Source: Actinomycetota bacterium
GTDB taxonomy: Bacteria; Actinomycetota; Thermoleophilia; Solirubrobacterales; 70-9
DNA length: 42,207 nt
Reading direction: 5' to 3'
NCBI GenBank assembly: GCA_018268675.1
Contig: JAFDWB010000029.1
Span: 1-42,207 of the forward strand
In this document: positions 39,621 through 42,207 of the stretch, piece by piece
How positions within the stretch are numbered: position 1 is the first letter of the stretch
How the letters are laid out: each line of letters starts with the position of its first letter
The notes under the pieces: generated by a model
Databases searched by the model: none
What the model was told of the DNA's origin: nothing
Seen by the model: only the letters and a program-made list of their open reading frames with translations
Translations under genes and position numbers: made by a program

Positions 39621-40271
39621 TCAGGCGCTCGCCGGGCTCTCGCCCTCGTCGACCGGCTCGGCACTGTCGGGGGCGGGCGGCTCGCCGGGCGTCCAGCCGT
39701 CCGGGGCCGCCTCGAAGGCGGCCATGCCGACGATCAGGGCGGTCGGCGGCTCGCCGTTCGCCTCCATCCGCCGCCGGCAGAGCTCGTGGATCGCCTCGAG
39801 CCGGTTCGTCACCGCGTCGAAGACCGCCGCGACTTCCGCCCAGCCCGTCGCGTCCACCGACATCGGCATCCAGTTGAGCGTGGTGTCGTCGCGGGCGTCC
39901 ATGGTGCCCGCCTCGAGCGCGTCGGCGGCGCGGTCGAAGAAGGTGCCGAGGGAGGCGCCGCTGACCGCGTCGCGCAGGGACTTCGGCACTTTGCGCCAGT
40001 CCTGGTGGCCGATATAGGAGCGCGGCCGGGCGCGGAAGTAGTGCTCGACCGCGCCGCGACGACGCGCCGTCGCGACCTGTTCGATACAGCCGCATTTCTC
40101 CAGCACCCGCACGTGGTAGGCGACGTTGCCGAGCGGCGCCGAGAGCATCTCGGTCAGTTCGCTGGGGCTCGCCTGGCGGCGCTGCACGACTTCGAGGATC
40201 TTCACCCGGAGCGGGTGGCCGAGCGCCCGCACCAGGCGCTGGTCGATGCGGTTCGGTCGGCGACGATTCAT
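39621..40271 (-). CDS. ArsR-type winged-helix regulator, paralogue 1
   Basis: This 216-residue protein has an N-terminal ArsR-like winged helix, RLVRALGHPLRVKILEVVQRRQASPSELTEMLSAPLGNVAYHVRVLEKCGCIEQVATARRRGAVEHYFRARPRSYIG (about residues 13-90), and a helical C-terminal domain of about 110 residues containing PMSVDATGWAEVAAVFDAVTNRLEAIHELCRRRM. The same C-terminal block (PMVVDAEGWEEIAAVIQRATAELFEVEARVAER) occurs in the second regulator at 40654, so they are paralogues. The ATG at 40271 is chosen because the helix-turn-helix follows directly. Regulatory targets are unknown. A 19-codon gene lies 155 bases upstream on the same strand. Confidence 0.85.
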   Translation of the reverse strand: MNRRRPNRIDQRLVRALGHPLRVKILEVVQRRQASPSELTEMLSAPLGNVAYHVRVLEKCGCIEQVATARRRGAVEHYFRARPRSYIGHQDWRKVPKSLRDAVSGASLGTFFDRAADALEAGTMDARDDTTLNWMPMSVDATGWAEVAAVFDAVTNRLEAIHELCRRRMEANGEPPTALIVGMAAFEAAPDGWTPGEPPAPDSAEPVDEGESPASA

Positions 40272-40365
40272 TGATCGGGCAGTTTTGCGTAGGTACGCCG
40301 GTGTTGACCGGACAATCGCTCGTTTGAGTAGAACAATTCGACTAATCGGCCTGCGCCCGCCAAAC

Positions 40366-40398
40366 GGGGCGACGCCCACGGGATGCGGGCGCCGCCCC
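40366..40398 (-). terminator. Hairpin terminator after the small peptide gene
   Basis: GGGGCGaCGCCC (40366-40377) pairs with GGGCGcCGCCCC (40387-40398) with one internal mismatch and a 9-base loop. On the minus strand it stands 28 bases beyond the stop of the small peptide gene and before the regulator promoter, suggesting that the peptide gene is its own transcription unit. A smaller hairpin CCGGT-GTTG-ACCGG lies at 40298-40311. Confidence 0.55.
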
Positions 40399-40426
40399 GG
40401 ACCCCAGGCCTTGCGGCTTCGGGACG

Positions 40427-40486
40427 CTAGTTCGCCTTCGCGATGCTGAGCGCGGGAACGACCGCCTCGGTCTGCTCGACCTTCAT
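40427..40486 (-). CDS. Putative 19-residue peptide
   Basis: An ATG at 40484-40486 is preceded seven bases upstream by AAGGAGGTGA (40491-40500 in the + orientation TCACCTCCTT), a near-perfect match to the 16S anti-Shine-Dalgarno sequence and the best such site in the window. The frame of 19 codons, ending in TAG at 40427-40429, reads MKVEQTEAVVPALSIAKAN. There is no signal peptide or Cys. A 7-bp stem CGATCCC-TCCT-GGGATCG (40508-40525) precedes the ribosome-binding site, a terminator-like hairpin follows at 40366-40398, and a palindrome lies upstream at 40544-40557. It stands between two paralogous regulator genes. It could be a signalling, leader or precursor peptide; the gene itself is inferred, not proven. 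Confidence 0.55.
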   Translation of the reverse strand: MKVEQTEAVVPALSIAKAN

Positions 40487-40543
40487 CTCTTCACCTCCTT
40501 CCCTGCTCGATCCCTCCTGGGATCGGCGGGAAGTTGGATGGCG

Positions 40544-40557
40544 TCTGAGCACTCAGA
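40544..40557. promoter_or_regulatory. Palindrome between the peptide gene and the second regulator
   Basis: TCTGAG-CA-CTCAGA is a perfect 14-bp palindrome in the divergent gap. It is placed where a regulator could control both the peptide gene and the rightward gene. A T-rich element, TTTAAT (40610-40615), is a possible -10 for the second regulator gene. Apart from the peptide gene, its hairpins and these sites, the 382-base gap shows nothing else. Confidence 0.45.
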
Positions 40558-40653
40558 TCAGATTTGGCATGTTTCCGTCGCACCACGCGGCATCACGGCG
40601 CGATCGGCTTTAATTCGGGCGGGTTGCAAGCTCAGTTTTTTTTGGGGGATTGT

Positions 40654-41268
40654 TTGGGAACCACTCCGACCAACGACGACCGCGCGGCGGCGATTCCGGA
40701 TTTCGTCAGCCCGCGGCTCGCGGCAGCGATGTCGCACCCGACGCGCGTGCACGCGATGAACCTGCTGCTCGAACGCACGGCCTCGCCCCGACAGGTCGCC
40801 GGCGCGATCGACGAGCCGCTCAACAACGTCACCTACCACCTCAACCAGCTGCGCAAGCTCGGCTGCATCGAGCTGGTGCGCACCGAGCGCGCCCACGGCG
40901 GGCGCGTGGTCGAGCACTTCTACCGGGCGACGCAGCGCGTCTACTTCGACGAGGAGGCCTGGGAGGCCCTCGACGAGAAGCAGCGGCTCGGCGTGATCGG
41001 CGTCATCCTGCGGATCATGTCCCAGGACATCGCGGCGGCGATGGCCTCCGGCACCTTCTTCGCCGGGGACGGCGCCAACGTCTCCCGCGTGCCGATGGTC
41101 GTCGACGCGGAGGGATGGGAGGAAATCGCCGCCGTGATCCAGCGCGCGACCGCGGAGCTCTTCGAGGTCGAGGCAAGGGTCGCCGAGCGCGGTGCCGCGG
41201 CCGCGGACATCCACGCCAAAGTGGAGATGCTCCAGTTCCGCTCGCCGCCGCCGGCCTCAGCCGGCTAG
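40654..41268 (+). CDS. ArsR-type winged-helix regulator, paralogue 2
   Basis: This protein of about 204 residues has a winged helix, RLAAAMSHPTRVHAMNLLLERTASPRQVAGAIDEPLNNVTYHLNQLRKLGCIELVRTERAHGGRVVEHFYRATQRVYF, followed by a helical C-terminal domain with PMVVDAEGWEEIAAVIQRATAELFEVEARVAER, shared with the regulator at 39621. The TTG at 40654 is chosen because GGGGGA (40644-40649) is just before it. An upstream TTG at 40564 would put a run of eight T (40636-40643) inside the coding sequence. The 3' end overlaps the next convergent gene by four bases. Confidence 0.83.
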   Translation: MGTTPTNDDRAAAIPDFVSPRLAAAMSHPTRVHAMNLLLERTASPRQVAGAIDEPLNNVTYHLNQLRKLGCIELVRTERAHGGRVVEHFYRATQRVYFDEEAWEALDEKQRLGVIGVILRIMSQDIAAAMASGTFFAGDGANVSRVPMVVDAEGWEEIAAVIQRATAELFEVEARVAERGAAAADIHAKVEMLQFRSPPPASAG

Positions 41269-41510
41269 CCCCGGATCGCCTTGCCGACGATGTCCTTGAC
41301 CCGGGCGCGGTCGTGGGCGGTCAGGTTGCCGGGGCGGCCGTGGGACTTTTTCAGCAGGCCCCAGAACTCTGATTGCTCGCCCGGGGTCAGGTTCTGGCGC
41401 ACCCGGTCGCGACCTTTCTGGGCGAGCCAGAGGGTGATCGTCCAGACCGTCTTCCAGGGGACTTTCCGCCAGACCCAGGGAGCTGCGCGGCGGGCGATCC
41501 AGGTGGGCAT
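41265..41510 (-). CDS. Hypothetical basic protein, 81 residues
   Basis: This short basic protein begins MPTWIARRAAPWVWRKVPWKTVWTITLWLAQKGRDRV and continues NLTPGEQSEFWGLLKKSHGRPGNLTAHDRARVKDIVGKAI. It has a Trp-rich amphipathic N-terminus and a likely helical C-terminal half. I do not recognise a family. The reading frame ends four bases inside the end of the convergent regulator gene. The gene call rests on length, position and codon composition. Confidence 0.6.
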   Translation of the reverse strand: MPTWIARRAAPWVWRKVPWKTVWTITLWLAQKGRDRVRQNLTPGEQSEFWGLLKKSHGRPGNLTAHDRARVKDIVGKAIRG

Positions 41511-41550
41511 GGCCGCACCGTACCGCGACCGCCGCGCAGCCCGGGGGCCG

Positions 41551-42207
41551 CTAGTAGTTCGGCGACCGCTTGATCTTGTGGCGCTCGACTTTGTGGGCGG
41601 TGCCCTTCTTCTCCAGGGTGTCGCAGGCGTGTTCGATGTCCTCCGCGAGGCGGTCGATCTGGGCGCGGCTGAGGGTGTGCTTGACCAACGCCCGCAGCAC
41701 TTTCACCTCCTGCGCGTTCGGCGGCATCGTGTAGGCGGGCAGCATCCAGCCGCGCTCCGCCGCGACCTGCCAGGAGACGTCGAACTCGTCGTATCCCTTG
41801 CCGTCGATCAGCTTGAAGGCGACCAGCGGCAGCTGCTCCTCGTTCTCGCCGATCAGCTCGAAGTGGCCGCACCGGTCGAGCTTCTCGGCCAGCTTCTTCG
41901 CGTTGGCCGCCATCGCCTCCATCACGTAGCCGTACCCCTCGCGCCCGAAGCGGACGAAGTTGTAGTACTGGGCGAGCACCATCGAGGCGCCGGTGGAGAA
42001 GTTGAGGGTGAAGGTGGCGTCGACCTCCCCCAGGTAGTTCTCGTAGAACACGAGGCCCTCGGCGAGGTCCGACTTCTCCCGGAAGACCAACCACCCGATC
42101 CCCGGATAGACGAGCCCGAACTTGTGGCCGGAGACGTTGATCGAGCGCACCTGCTCGAGCCGGAAGTCCCACTCCGAGTGCGGGTAGAGGAACGGCCAGA
42201 CGAAGCC
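41551..42207 (-). CDS. gadB: Glutamate decarboxylase, C-terminal part (partial)
   Basis: This is the C-terminal 218 codons of a PLP-dependent glutamate decarboxylase; the start lies beyond base 42207. Translation across the window edge reads GFVWPFLYPHSEWDFRLEQV and then RSINVSGHKFGLVYPGIGW, with the PLP-binding Lys in SGHKFG, as in GadB. Downstream are RFGREGYGYVMEAMAANAKKLAEKL and the short C-terminus ending KRSPNY. The enzyme makes GABA and consumes a proton, often for acid tolerance. The truncation is at the window edge only. Confidence 0.92.
   Translation of the reverse strand, partial: GFVWPFLYPHSEWDFRLEQVRSINVSGHKFGLVYPGIGWLVFREKSDLAEGLVFYENYLGEVDATFTLNFSTGASMVLAQYYNFVRFGREGYGYVMEAMAANAKKLAEKLDRCGHFELIGENEEQLPLVAFKLIDGKGYDEFDVSWQVAAERGWMLPAYTMPPNAQEVKVLRALVKHTLSRAQIDRLAEDIEHACDTLEKKGTAHKVERHKIKRSPNY

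Noticed and set aside
1-42207. tRNA, rRNA, CRISPR arrays, prophage or integrase genes
   Set aside because: No cloverleaf, rRNA signature, regularly spaced direct repeat array or phage gene was seen on either strand.

Overview
The window is about 42 kb of very GC-rich, gene-dense chromosome from an actinobacterium. The best guess is the Thermoleophilia/Solirubrobacterales group. Reasons: an F420-type luciferase-like oxidoreductase, a CtpE-type P-type ATPase, a DUF5679 zinc-ribbon protein, an ECF sigma/anti-sigma/secreted-lipoprotein cassette, split-subunit pntAA/pntAB/pntB, many GTG/TTG starts, and frequent 4-bp start-stop overlaps. This placement is inference; no rRNA or tRNA gene is present to confirm it.

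Layout. 1-2910 (minus): NAD(P) transhydrogenase operon (pntB cut by the window edge) behind an LLM-class oxidoreductase. 2926-5391 (plus): CtpE-like cation ATPase. 5448-7119 (minus): hotdog thioesterase and acetyl-CoA acyltransferase. 7350-9350 (plus): zinc-ribbon protein, then sigma factor, anti-sigma factor and lipoprotein. 9453-10079 (minus): PlsC-like acyltransferase. 10150-12124 (plus): a coupled PAS / metallo-beta-lactamase-fold / HD-domain operon. 12666-14619 (plus): nucleoside phosphorylase and MTA/SAH deaminase-like amidohydrolase, probably methylthioadenosine salvage. 14721-15971: a decayed IS30-like element. 16117-21067 (plus): a metal-type permease and a betaine/choline-type ABC importer, both with similar leaderless promoters. 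21233-24453: divergent MFS/MarR and MFS genes. 24458-25088: VapBC-like pair. 25187-29691: ion channel, IclR regulator, UppP, NlpC/P60 hydrolase and SHOCT protein. 29758-33802: TrmH methyltransferase, cupredoxin-like protein, glyoxalase-like protein and a class A penicillin-binding protein. 33880-36330: ABC-2 exporter and a stand-alone 5'-3' exonuclease. 36331-36722: a gene-free array of hairpins. 36723-39550: small membrane protein, DUF2804 protein and carboxyltransferase. 39621-41268: two related winged-helix regulators flanking a 19-codon gene. 41265-42207: a small hypothetical gene and glutamate decarboxylase (cut by the window edge).

Two things stand out. First, almost every convergent junction with room carries a large two-storey hairpin: a long outer stem, an internal loop and a short inner stem. 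Several fall into repeat families whose copies differ by paired, compensatory changes. One family shares its arms with the terminal inverted repeats of the IS30-like element. Second, between two paralogous ArsR-type regulators lies a tiny gene for a 19-residue peptide with a near-perfect ribosome-binding site and its own terminator-like hairpin, a possible peptide-regulator system.
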